Below are positions 37,639 to 49,600 of a stretch of 64,000 bases of DNA, piece by piece. The stretch is from Gordionus sp. m RMFG-2023. Its lineage: Eukaryota > Nematomorpha > Gordioida > Chordodea > Parachordodidae. Location: the NCBI RefSeq assembly GCF_954871325.1, contig NC_088777.1, forward strand, positions 7,479,366 through 7,543,365, in the 5' to 3' direction. How positions within the stretch are numbered: position 1 is the stretch's first letter; each line of letters starts with the position of its first letter. The notes under the pieces were generated by a model, which was given only the letters and a program-made list of their open reading frames with translations, was not told where the DNA came from and did not search any database. A program made the position numbers and the translations under genes.

Positions 37639-40600
37639 TCATTCCAAGAAGCGTTTTAGACGTTCAGTGTTGTAAATTGGTGCAGAAACGTATCCGTTAC
37701 TTCCGGTCACTACAGGTGGTGGAGCGATATTGTACCTAGCCGTGATGGTGACTTCCTTTGCGCCGCTTTGTTTCCCACCCCCTCGCCGCCCTCGTACCTT
37801 TCCTCTACCACCACCCCTACCGCCTCTTCCACCTTTGAAACTTCCACCAGATGAATTCCTCGATCTAAAACCTGTAGAAGATGAGCGCCCAAATCCGGAA
37901 CGGTTGCCTGAATTGGAACGACCCCGACCTTTTAATAAAAAAAATTCAAATGCATAAAAATGTGTTTCTTATAATTATAAGAACTGGCAAATCTCTTAAA
38001 AAATTTTTTTGGATAAACTATAAACATATATTTAGATTTCGAAACTAAAAAAATTTTCCAATTCCTGTCATTATTGGTACAAATCATTTACTCGAGGTAT
38101 AGACAATTAAAAAAATATTCTAGACAATTTACACTTTTTAAGGCCTCACAGGTCGGATCATAATGATTTTATGATTGATAGAGATATTGCTTATTATGTG
38201 TGTAAAGAAGTTTATGGTAATAATATAAGATGAGACGAAAGTATATAGTATACTTTATAAAAATTCATAATAAATGTATAATTACATTTATTTCATTTCA
38301 ATTAGCCGAATTTATTTATTCAAAAATTCCCTTGATCTAATAGCCGTTTTTTTGTTTAAATATTACTATTTACCGTTTTCATTAGAGGGTGAATTGGATG
38401 TTAGCGATCCTATGTTCCTGGTGGATATTAAGCCGAGATTGCTTTCAAAAAATCTGTACTTGCTCACGTAATTGTTAAGTGTGTGAGACACTACGTTATC
38501 GTAGAGGGCTCCACCATTGGCAATCAAGTTCAGTTGCTTTTCCATCGCGGCTCGCATAGTAGGTAGTACCAGCTCTGCGTCTATCTATTTTTAAATAAAA
38601 CATCTTAAGCAGGACTTCAAACTCTAGTAATACTTCAGCCATGTTAGGTTCAAATAAGAGTTAAAGGCAAAATTATAACCGAAAACGGGAAAATGGATTT
38701 ATCAAAATCTATATTAAAGCAAAGAATATAGCAAATATTGATTTAAATAATTTCTATCAACCCAAACTGAATTCGTTTTTTATAAATTTGGGGTAATGGA
38801 TCTGAGTTCAACCCTTATAACTCAGGTTCGGTTCAAAGACCTGCTTTATTCATTGAAATGCCTTTTTAATAAGTATAGAAGATGTAGATAGTTTTTATTT
38901 ATGATTAATTTTATATAAAATTATTGCTTATGATTTGTAAATCACAATGTATAAGCATTTCCCGAAAAAAAATTAGAAATTTTAGGACATTATATTCGAC
39001 ATTTAAATCGTCAATCTTTTTATAATCTTTCTAAATGCATAAGAGTAAGGTCCATTATTTTAAACCTTTCTGAATTTTTATTTTTGTTAAGGCAATTTAT
39101 ATTAAAAATTTTCATATATTCTATTGAGGCAAAATGTCTAATATACAAGCTTTTAAAACCTTGGGGTAGGATTATGATCTCTATATATATTCAGAAGAGC
39201 CAATCCATTGGTCCTCGCCTGGCCAGAGGTTGCCCTTAAATAACTTTTAAGTCGAGTGAATGTAGAAAATAACCGCTCATTGGTGCAAGTAGTTACGGGA
39301 AGCGTTGCTAATATTAAAAGTATTTTGATATTTGTTCTTACGTTTAGAGTTTCCTTAAATATATTAATTGTAATGCCTCAACAGATTTGCTGGGATGCTC
39401 TGTAAGGATAATGGTGCTTAGATCAAAATACCAAGCTTCAGTATCTGATTTTAGCTGTTCGTATCCTCCGATAATGTCGGATTCATAAAAAATACAAATT
39501 TTTTTAATGAATATTAAATTATCGTTAATAATTAATTGTTCTGAGATGGCAAAAGAAAATTAAAATATTTGCTATGCCCTTCAAATTTTAATTTAAAGTG
39601 AGTAATAATTGTTTTTAATATTGGTAAAAAAATAATTTCTTTATAATAATCAGAAGTAGTAGATTATTCTCAATGACTCTGTAATACTATCCAGAATAAT
39701 TCCAATGGTAATATATTATCCTTCCACAAACATCAAAACCAGAAAAATATAAATATATATGGAATTTATATGATATAAAGTCACTTTTGAGTCTTTTGAA
39801 CGTATAATCTAAAGGAAAAATTTGCTCAGGGGGGGGGGGGGGTCCAAACCCGAAACACCGCCCCCTCCGAGAGCTACGCCACTGGCCCGAACCAGGTTCT
39901 TTAACGTCACCATTTTGCACAATGGAATTCATAAATAATACTACAAATGAAGAAGAAATAATCGGTATACAAGAAAGTTAAACTATTGAATTTCCTTGGT
40001 CAAAAGTTTAAATTATTGAACTTTATTAGTCAAAAGAATAAACTATTGAATTTTCTTGGTCAGAACTTTAAACTATTAAATTTTATTGGTCAGAAGTTTA
40101 AACTATAAAATTTCCTTGATCAGAAGTTTAAATTGAATTTTCTTGGTCAAAAGTTTAAACTATTGAATTTTCTTGTTCATAAGTTTAAACTAATAAATTT
40201 TCTTGGTAAGAAGTTTAAACTATTGAATTTTCTTAGTCAAAAGTTTAAATTAATTAATTTTATTGGTCAATTAATAAATAAAATGAACAATACTATAATA
40301 AAATTAACATGTTTATCGTATCTTGACCACAACTAGTGATATTTTTTTAAAAAAAGGTATCTATATTCAATGTTATATTACTTATAAATTAATATTAAGA
40401 AAAAAAAATTGGGCTATATTGGTAAAAACAAAGAGCCAGAAGGTTAGATCCAAATCAAATAAAGAAAGTGTTAAATTGTTTTTTCCCCCAAAAAACCTCA
40501 AAACATTACTCAAACTTGTGTGAATCATTTAATAATAAATTTTGGTTGCAGATAGTATTGTTAAAACCCATTCGAGTCGATTTTAAAAAACGAAAAAATA

Positions 40601-43600
40601 CCATTATGTAAAGATTTTGCACACAGCTGAAATGCTTGGACATATATTTACCATATCTCGATGCTCACATAATATTATGTTAGCTAAAATCTTAATCGGA
40701 AAGTTTTGAAAAATCGACCCAAATCAAGCGTTTTAACAACACTAGTTGCAGATGGAATTGAACAATTTTTCAGTTAATTTTACCATTTCCAATTTTTATA
40801 TTATGCACACTTTTACACGGATTTTATTGTATACACTCGTATCTAAATATTTTTATGAGTGCATCGGTATATAGATTTCTTTCAAAGTAGTGTATTGGCT
40901 TCGATATCTAGACATGTTTGAAAAGTAATTTTTCACAACTCTTATAACTTACCCCCTTATAAGGCTGGATTCATAGTTGGATCCAATTCGACACGATTAA
41001 CAGATGATCGATATCCTATCGGATCTAAATATGAATGAATCCAGCCTAAAAGAGGAAATATGGAGGTCAATGTGATTAATATAAATGTAACGTTAGCGTT
41101 AAAAAGTAAGATAATGGCGATATTTATTTTTTTCAAAAAAAATAAATTATATTTTATACCATTTCGTATCCATGCACCAAAGCTATTCCGAGTTGAGTTG
41201 GCATTAGATACCTGATATGAAATAACGATATTCATTTTTAATAATACGTAACATTTAATTTTAAACAATGACAATATATTTGACGAATGGAAAAAAAAGA
41301 AAGGAAAGAGGAAAAAAAAAGGAGAAAGAGAAAAAAAAGAAAGGAAAGAGAAAAAAAAGTTTGGAAAGAGTAAAAAGAAAAAGAAAGGAAAGAGTAAAAA
41401 AACGAAAGGAAAGAGAGAAAAAGAAGATTAAGACCCCGGATCTGGATTAAGACCCTGGATCTGTGCTTTTAATATTTTCACGAAACGGAAGCGTACTCTA
41501 ATATTCAGAACTTAGTAGTTTTTTAATAAAAAAATATAGGGTAACCTAGCTTTTCCTCCGCCGCTATTAGTATTTCCTTCTTGGTCATTGTCAAAATCAT
41601 TGTTTTGAAAAGATGATTTGAAGTTTTTCCGATTAGCAGTGTTACCTGTAGTTTTTAGTTTAAAAAAATATATATATACACACATTTCCTTAGGTTATAC
41701 ATCTCATGGCCATTAATGATTACTTACTAATTATGTTTAAATTATTGTAATAATTTTACATTACCCACTATCTTAACGTAGTTCCTGTCAATTATTTTTT
41801 TGATATGGACTGGAATACTAGCATCTGTGCCAATCCCGTGTGTTTCCATCAGCTTGATAAGTTCCGATTCGGTGAGCAAGTTGGGAGGTTTGGTTTGATA
41901 TTCTGTTGTTTCTACCTTTATTTTTGAACAAAAAAAGGTTTATATAGTAATAAACATAATAAAAAAGGTTGTATGTCCGTCTGGAGTGTCCAGTTCAAGA
42001 TATTTTATCGTATATGGTACGCACACCGTCATAGTTTTTGAAACGTACCCCGCTATTCAGTATAAAAAAAACGTTTTAATGTGCCTCTATTTTGTGAAAT
42101 AGGATATCCCGAACCAGCTAACAAGGCATGAGAAATGAGGATGCAGGCGATCGACCCACCCATAACCCCCCAATCCACAAATATTGCATTCTAATAGTAT
42201 TTTGTAAGGGAAGCATTTTTCCCAAATGGAAGAATAAATTCCTGAGAATTAACAATGATCGGATCCATCTCCATAATTTACCCTTCAAAGAGTCCAACTT
42301 TAAAATAAATTAAATTAAATGTTGTTCACTTGCCTAAAAACTATCATTTTTTAAAAAAAATAAATAATAATCTTCAGGTTCAGGCTTTCACGATGACATG
42401 CGAATTAAAAATGGCGTAGCCTATAGATATAAAATGATCAGCATCAAATAAAATATTAAAAGCGAACGGAAAAGTTAAACCGGGCAACATTGGGTTATGA
42501 CAAGGTTTATTAAAAATGCCGATTCAGGTCGATTTTAAAAAAGACGACCTGTTAAGATTTTACCCAAAATAATGTTAGTAAGCCTGAAGTTTTCGCTCAT
42601 AGATGGCCGAAGGATTTGGACCTCCATTTGCTAAATCTCGAGGCTCACATAATATTATTTTGGCTACAATCTTAATCGGGTCATTTTTAAGAATGAATCC
42701 GAATCGGGCTTTTTAAAAACCCTAGATAGAACTCTTCTCGGCCAGCGAGCATCTTTGAGATGCCCCTCCCCTTCCAGATTATAAACGCAAGACCTTCTAT
42801 GGAAAATAAGCCCGAATTATAAGAAGATAGAAAAAGATGGGAGAAAGGTTAATTAAATGTTTTAAAAAAATATAATATATAATATAATACTTTAATGACG
42901 GGGTAAATCATTCCCTCCTTGAATTCGGTCCGTTGATGGTTAACGGATTTATTAGTGAGACCGTTCTCCCCCAATTTCCATGGCATAATCTCCATGAATC
43001 CGGCTTCCAATAATTCCCTGTGTTCGCTTTTAAAAATTTCACCGTTTATTTCGAAAGTGGTAACGTATTCGAGGTACTTAGCATTTCCCATCAACTAGGA
43101 AAAAAAAAATTATATTTTTTTTAGATGATAATAATAATTATAAGAATATTTTTAAGCCTTTTAATTTTATGAATTTAATCGGAGTTGGATATATTTTCTT
43201 TCAAATTAAGGTGATAACATGTTAAATTCTTATTTCAAAATTTAGATAAAAATACCGGCCAGGAATTTCGTGTTTTTTAAAGAAACTTTTATGGATTTTT
43301 TTTACGGATAGAGTCGAGCAAAAAACTTTTACAAATTAGACCAAGTTTAAAAAAACAACCCCTTTTTACAAATATTAATGGACGTTTATGCTAGTCTGAT
43401 CTATCAAAATATTGTTTCCTATTATATATTTTGTCTCACGTAATAATATCTTTTCTATTAATAGTTTTGTACTCTTATGAAATAGTATATTTAGATTTAT
43501 AAAAATTACAAGATTATAAGAAGCTACCAAATAAGTAACTTGTATCTTAGATACAAGTATTCGTATCTGAATTTTAGAACATTAATATTTCCCTGAAGAA

Positions 43601-46600
43601 GCCTTTATAAAAAAAAATGCGAATAAAATTTATATAAAACTTTTTTTTCTTTAGGGTGTCCTAAATATCAAAAATATATTTCGTAAACTTTCGAAACTTT
43701 AACGAAAGAAGAAATAGGCTAATTTTAATTAAAAACTAAAAACAAATAAACATAATTCTATAAAATTTCGAAATTTTAACATACGATATCTCAAAGTTTT
43801 TTTCATTTTTGTGAATTTTTAAACCACCAGGTTTATGACATAGCCTTACAAAATTTAAGTTTATATTATATATAATATAATTTATAAGAGATCTGTTGAT
43901 CCATACCAAAGCTCGAATAGGGCAAGGGACAGACTTGAAAAAGAAATCATTTTTTTTTAAAAAAAAAACCTAAACTAGGCCTTATAATAATAAAAAAACC
44001 TTGGTAAATTTTTTACAGGCCTGGCTGAGTAAATTATAAAAAAATACACGAGTCGAGCTAAGTCGGGCAAATTTTAAAAAAAAAAACTATAACGGGATGG
44101 GTCTGGCAAATAAATTTTTTGGTCAGGCCGGACAATATGTACAAAAATTTTTAGGGGTGGGCCAGGGCCATGCAACCAAAATTATTTAGAAAAATGGCAA
44201 AATTTTCAAAATAATAAGACTGGGCCTAAAATATTTGCCATTTCTGGCGGTTTCCATGATATATGCGTATTTTCAATTTTTTCATTATGAAGGAAGGAAT
44301 ACGTTTTAATTTAATAAATAATAAATGAATTAACTGTAGCCAAAAAATGGGTGAATATGTAGTCGTAAATCTGCTTTTTCCCATCATCCCTATCAAAGGA
44401 ATTAGAATACAATATTTGTGGAGTGGGGGTTATGGGCGGGTGGTCGCCGACGTCCTTACCCCCAAACCTGTTTTGTTGGTTTGGGCCACCCTGGGCCATT
44501 ATTTTATTGACGGCAGGGCTCAGATGTGGAACGGATCTAGCAGCGTTCAGGATAGATTGAAAATCAAATCCAGCCGAATAAGCGGACGTTTCGGTCCTAG
44601 GATAACTAATATAACCGGAGGTGTAAAGCTTTTCTGCCAAATCCATAGTGTGGTGCGGACTATGACCTGTACAAATGTGAGTAAAGTGTATAGAACATTA
44701 TGCTTATACAATAATGGGGAAGTCCAATTAACAAAGCGCTTAAAATTTGTTTAACTTCCATATTATGAAGCCAAATCAAAATAAAATATTGAAATGACAT
44801 ATACTATTTCACTCAGAATAAAAATTGTAAGGCTCAGAATTTTTTTGAATTTCACAGGAGAATATTTTATATCGCCCAGGAGAAAATGCATTTTAAATTA
44901 TAATTACCCTTCGCGTTTATTTTTTTTTATCTTCACAATTAATTATCATGAGAGTTGGGGAAATTGCTGGCGGACCTAAGTTTTGCCGACAACTATCTCA
45001 GTCTCTGATCTTTTTTGTTGAAAACATAGCTCAACCTTAAAGAAGGCAGGAATACATTAAATCTGAACCTCAATGCTTAGGAAATTTTCTTAGGCACTGG
45101 CCAGTAGAGTGTGCCGAATCAGCTGATTTTGCCCAACTAAAAAATATTAGAGCATATATGGACTGGATTGATCGATGTACATATGCCCCAGTTCGTGATA
45201 TATAACTCACTTAATATTAAAAGATTTGTAGTAATTACAAGTCACGATACAAAGTTGCATATAAAAAAATGGAACTTATAGTTTTTAAAGTAATACAGAT
45301 ATAAGTTATTGTTTCAATCATCATTAAAAGCCAATGTTTATTTTTAATATATATATTGCCAAATTTATTAGGGAAACTCATCACATTATCGAGATGTTGT
45401 AGAACATATTTATTTAAACCAAACAATTATGTCACATAAAAATATAATGTATTGTTATCATTACCAAAGGCTGAACTAGCTATTCTCAATAATTGAACCG
45501 TGTTTAAAGGGAGCGGAGGATAGCATTGCTTTATATTGGCCGTCATTGACTTCACGAGTGCTCTGGGCGGTCTAATTCCATAGCATTAATTTTTTTTTAA
45601 ATTGAATATTATCTTTTTTTAAACCTATGTTATTTATTATAACTCCTCAATGTAACTTAATATAATACAATGAAAAACCTCTATGACCAGTGTATCTACA
45701 ATAGTTATTCCTTAAAATAATCCTATTCTATATTTTTTTAAAAAACTCATCAGAATATTCTATAAACCAATGTATCCTATTAGAATTGTTTTTATCTAGG
45801 TTTAACTTAACGTTAGCATTAAATATCTCAGGGTTAGAAGATGGGAAATCTTAAAATGTTAAAACCTAGAATTATGATTTAATAGTACTTCAAATAACGC
45901 AAAATGAGGGAGAGGGGGAGATAAAATTGGTTATAAAATGACCCTTTTAAACAATGTAAAATTAATTATTGTCAAGTAGGAGGTCACTTATTTATTTATT
46001 TTTTAAAAGAAAATAGTCATTTGATTTTTAGTAAAAAAATTTATATTGTTTTTTTTACCCCTGGTTAATATCTCCTCTGACTAATAGGCAGAAGGCGTTA
46101 ATGGCCTCTTTGTCAAAAATTCGGCCCCTGTCCCAATACAGTTTCAACGTATCTTGGTCGCGGTTGAAGTTCGAATAATAGCTATTACCGGTAGCTTGAT
46201 TGTCTAACGAAACCTTTAAATATGTATACGTAATTTGTAAATAGTATGTATCAGTAATATTTGGATAAACATAAATTGCATATATATAAAAAAAAGAATA
46301 CTCAAATTTTAGATAACAGTTTGGGGTAAAATGAGCAAATCAGAAAATAATAAGATGATAACGTATTTTAAAGCATTTGCATATCCCTTTAAACAAAGTA
46401 AACGGAGTTGCATTTTTTTTTCATTTTTAAGATAAATGGAAGAATCAATTCTGAAATAGCAAGAAAATTGTCAAAACACTCGAATAAGCTAGATCACACC
46501 TGTTTCAGTGAAGTAATTCGTTTATGTGTGCATAAATATATACATATATATATATAAGTAAATATTATTATTCTTTTTTTTACCCTAACATCGATTCCCC

Positions 46601-49600
46601 AATATGTTTGGCTTTGAAACTTTTTGATAAAATCATCCCTGGCAACGCAAAATCCTAGGGTGGGTGTTTGGCAGGGTCCAAAGGATACAACTAAATTATG
46701 TAATTCATTAATTGAAAACATAGATGTATAAAATCAATTTTATTTTCGACCACACTATATTCTAGGCAGGTGTGTTGTGTCCCAAATATTTTTTTTAAAA
46801 AAAATAACTACGAGGAAGAAATCTCAAAAAATGGCTCATATATCACATCTTGAAGAAAATAATGGATCATTTTATATAAAATCAATCAAAAGGGCATGAT
46901 TTTCGTGGGCCCCCTTGGAATTTGGGTAATTTTTTATATATAAACTAAGGCACACGTATAACTAATGCAGTTTTCACATTTTTGCACCCGAATCCTTATA
47001 TTTTTTGGGAGTATAAAGGGTCAAGATATGAAAAATGGCCTATATCATAGGCTAATTGATGAGCATTCCATTAAAGATACACTAAAAAATATTGAATTAT
47101 ACATAAATAATTATAATATCAAAATAAAGTCGCTAGAGTATATTTTTAAAATTATTTTTAATGTGGTGGTCCCTTTAACCTCGTTCTGAATTTTAAAATC
47201 ATTGTAAAAAATAAATTCGTTTTTTTTTCGATTTTTTCAAATTTAAAACAAATATCACTAAAAAGATCCTAAGCCTTTATGTAAAAATTGGAGTGCCGAT
47301 TTACTGTTTTCATGGTAAAAAGATAATATAAAATAATTATTCATCGAATTTCATTGTCAATTTATATTAATTTATTAAGCTTTGTTTTTTTCCTGAAATT
47401 AATATAAATTTACAATGGAATTCTTGTTTTATGATTAATAATTATCATTTTAATATATTTAACCATTTTTTTACAAGATATTCATATTATAATTGAGATT
47501 CAACATCATATGTTTTATGCAATATTTTAATTTTTATTGGTAAGAAAATATTTAAAAAGAGCAAATTACATCTATCTATATATATACCATTACACGAAAA
47601 TATTTTTAAACTAACCCAAATTCACAATTTTTTATAAAAAATTATGCATAAATATATGTTGTAATTATATAAATAGATTATCATATAAGTGCATTTTGAA
47701 TAATATTAGAACAATTAATAAGATATGCTATCTATTTTGAAAAAAAACTCTTACTTTTTTAAGGTATTTTTACCAATTTTCGCACTTAAAGCAAAAATTT
47801 ATCATTCCAATTTTATTTTAATACAGATTGGTCTTAATGGTATTTTTTTAAATTTTATAAAAATCAGAGAAGCTCATTTTTTTTTATAAATATTTTAGAT
47901 ATTAAATCTATTAAAACAAATCTTTAATTGAATAACAATTGATAAGCATATAGTTTATTTTTTCATATTTGATATCTACAAAAAATAAGCTAGAATGCTA
48001 AAATTTTGAACAATGCTTCATGGGCCTAGATTTAATGACCAAGCCCGGGCCAGGCCCATCGTAAAAAAAATTTTAAGCCCAGGCCCGGCCCGTTTTTAAT
48101 ATTTAAAAAAATTCCCAAGCCCACTATAATATTTAAAAAATTTCCTAAGCCCATAAAATTATTTTATGTATACTTAACTTATGCTGAAGTAATACTAATA
48201 GAAATATAATATTTTATTTAGTAATAATATATATATAAAATATTAATAAATGATATAAACAAAATTTTAATTGATATTTCCAAATTATCATTTAAAAATA
48301 ATATATTATCTACATTTTCGTTATTTAAATTTGTTCTTCTTTCTTCAATAACCCTTCCAATAGTACTGAAATTATGTTCACTGGAAACATTAGATGCTGG
48401 AATTGCATGACTTTTTTTGGCTAATCTTGCCAATTTTGGCAAGATTTATTCATGCTTTTTCCACCAATCTAGGATGCAGTCATCATAGTTGATATCCTCT
48501 TCATTTAGCTGAATATCCATATATAAATTAATCTCATCAGCATCCCTCTCATTATGAAGTATTGTATCATCCTCCCATGAAGACATATCCAATAATGAGG
48601 ATGAAGCTAAAAATATTATATAGCTAAAAAGATTTATAAAGAATAAATTACTGGTAGCTCTAGTAATCCTCGAAGTTTTGCCATCTTTGAAAACATTTTT
48701 GGGAATATTCCCTGATTTTGGCTGTTTCGTGCCCAGGCCGTTGTGTTAAGTTAAGTAAAATTATACCAATTTCCGATTTAAAAAATATATACTCTCCCAA
48801 GGTGTATAGGAAATTTGATAAATAACAATAATAAAATCAGAATGATTTGTTATATTTGTCCTATTAAATATCCTTAAAATAAGCTAAATTTGAATTTAAA
48901 AATTTAATGGGCCGGGCTGTGGGCCAGCCCGGCCCATGAAGGTCTCTAATGTGTACCTTAGTTTGGTATATAAAATTTTCCCCAAAATCCCAAGGGGACA
49001 GAAGAATCATGATCGGTTTGACATATAATAGTGCCCCTAATGTAATTTTCCAGATTGCATGCATGCATGCAAACTTACACTCAGATTGCAAAGATGGAAA
49101 TATTTTTGTAGAGAAAGTGAAAACTAACTATGACAGCACAATTAAACTTATGTGAAGGCTTCTTTAGAAGAAGGAGAATGTTGAATAATAAAATTTTAGT
49201 TTTACAAATTGTAACCTTTATTTTAGTCATAACGTATATTTTAGTTTTATTTTAAGATTATATGTTCATTTTAGTTTTATCTTAGTTTTATTTTAAGTTA
49301 ACCTTTTTATATTTATTCAAATATTACTTTTGTAAATAGATATATGTATGTGATGAAAAAGAGTAATAAAACAGATAATAAAAATATATTTTTCACTTTC
49401 TCTACATGTTGCCTAGGTGTGAGGTTGGCAAAAAAGACTCGCCACCATGCAATTTTTTTTCTCTTTCTTATATTTTTATGGTGAGATGTTATATGTAAAA
49501 ATATTAATAATAATATTTTTAAAAAAAAAAAAAATTCTATATAAGAAGGAAAAAAAAGGTAAAAATTATTTTCACATTTTCACAATGTTTACAATCAAGT

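Noticed and set aside
37929-38373. Hidden zinc-finger exon between TOP3B exons 12 and 13
   Set aside because: Read on the minus strand in all frames by eye; AT-rich with stops and no CxxC pairs.
39975-40336. Repetitive 67-residue frame (LLNFLGQKFK units)
   Set aside because: Translation of the 31-bp tandem array within a TOP3B intron.
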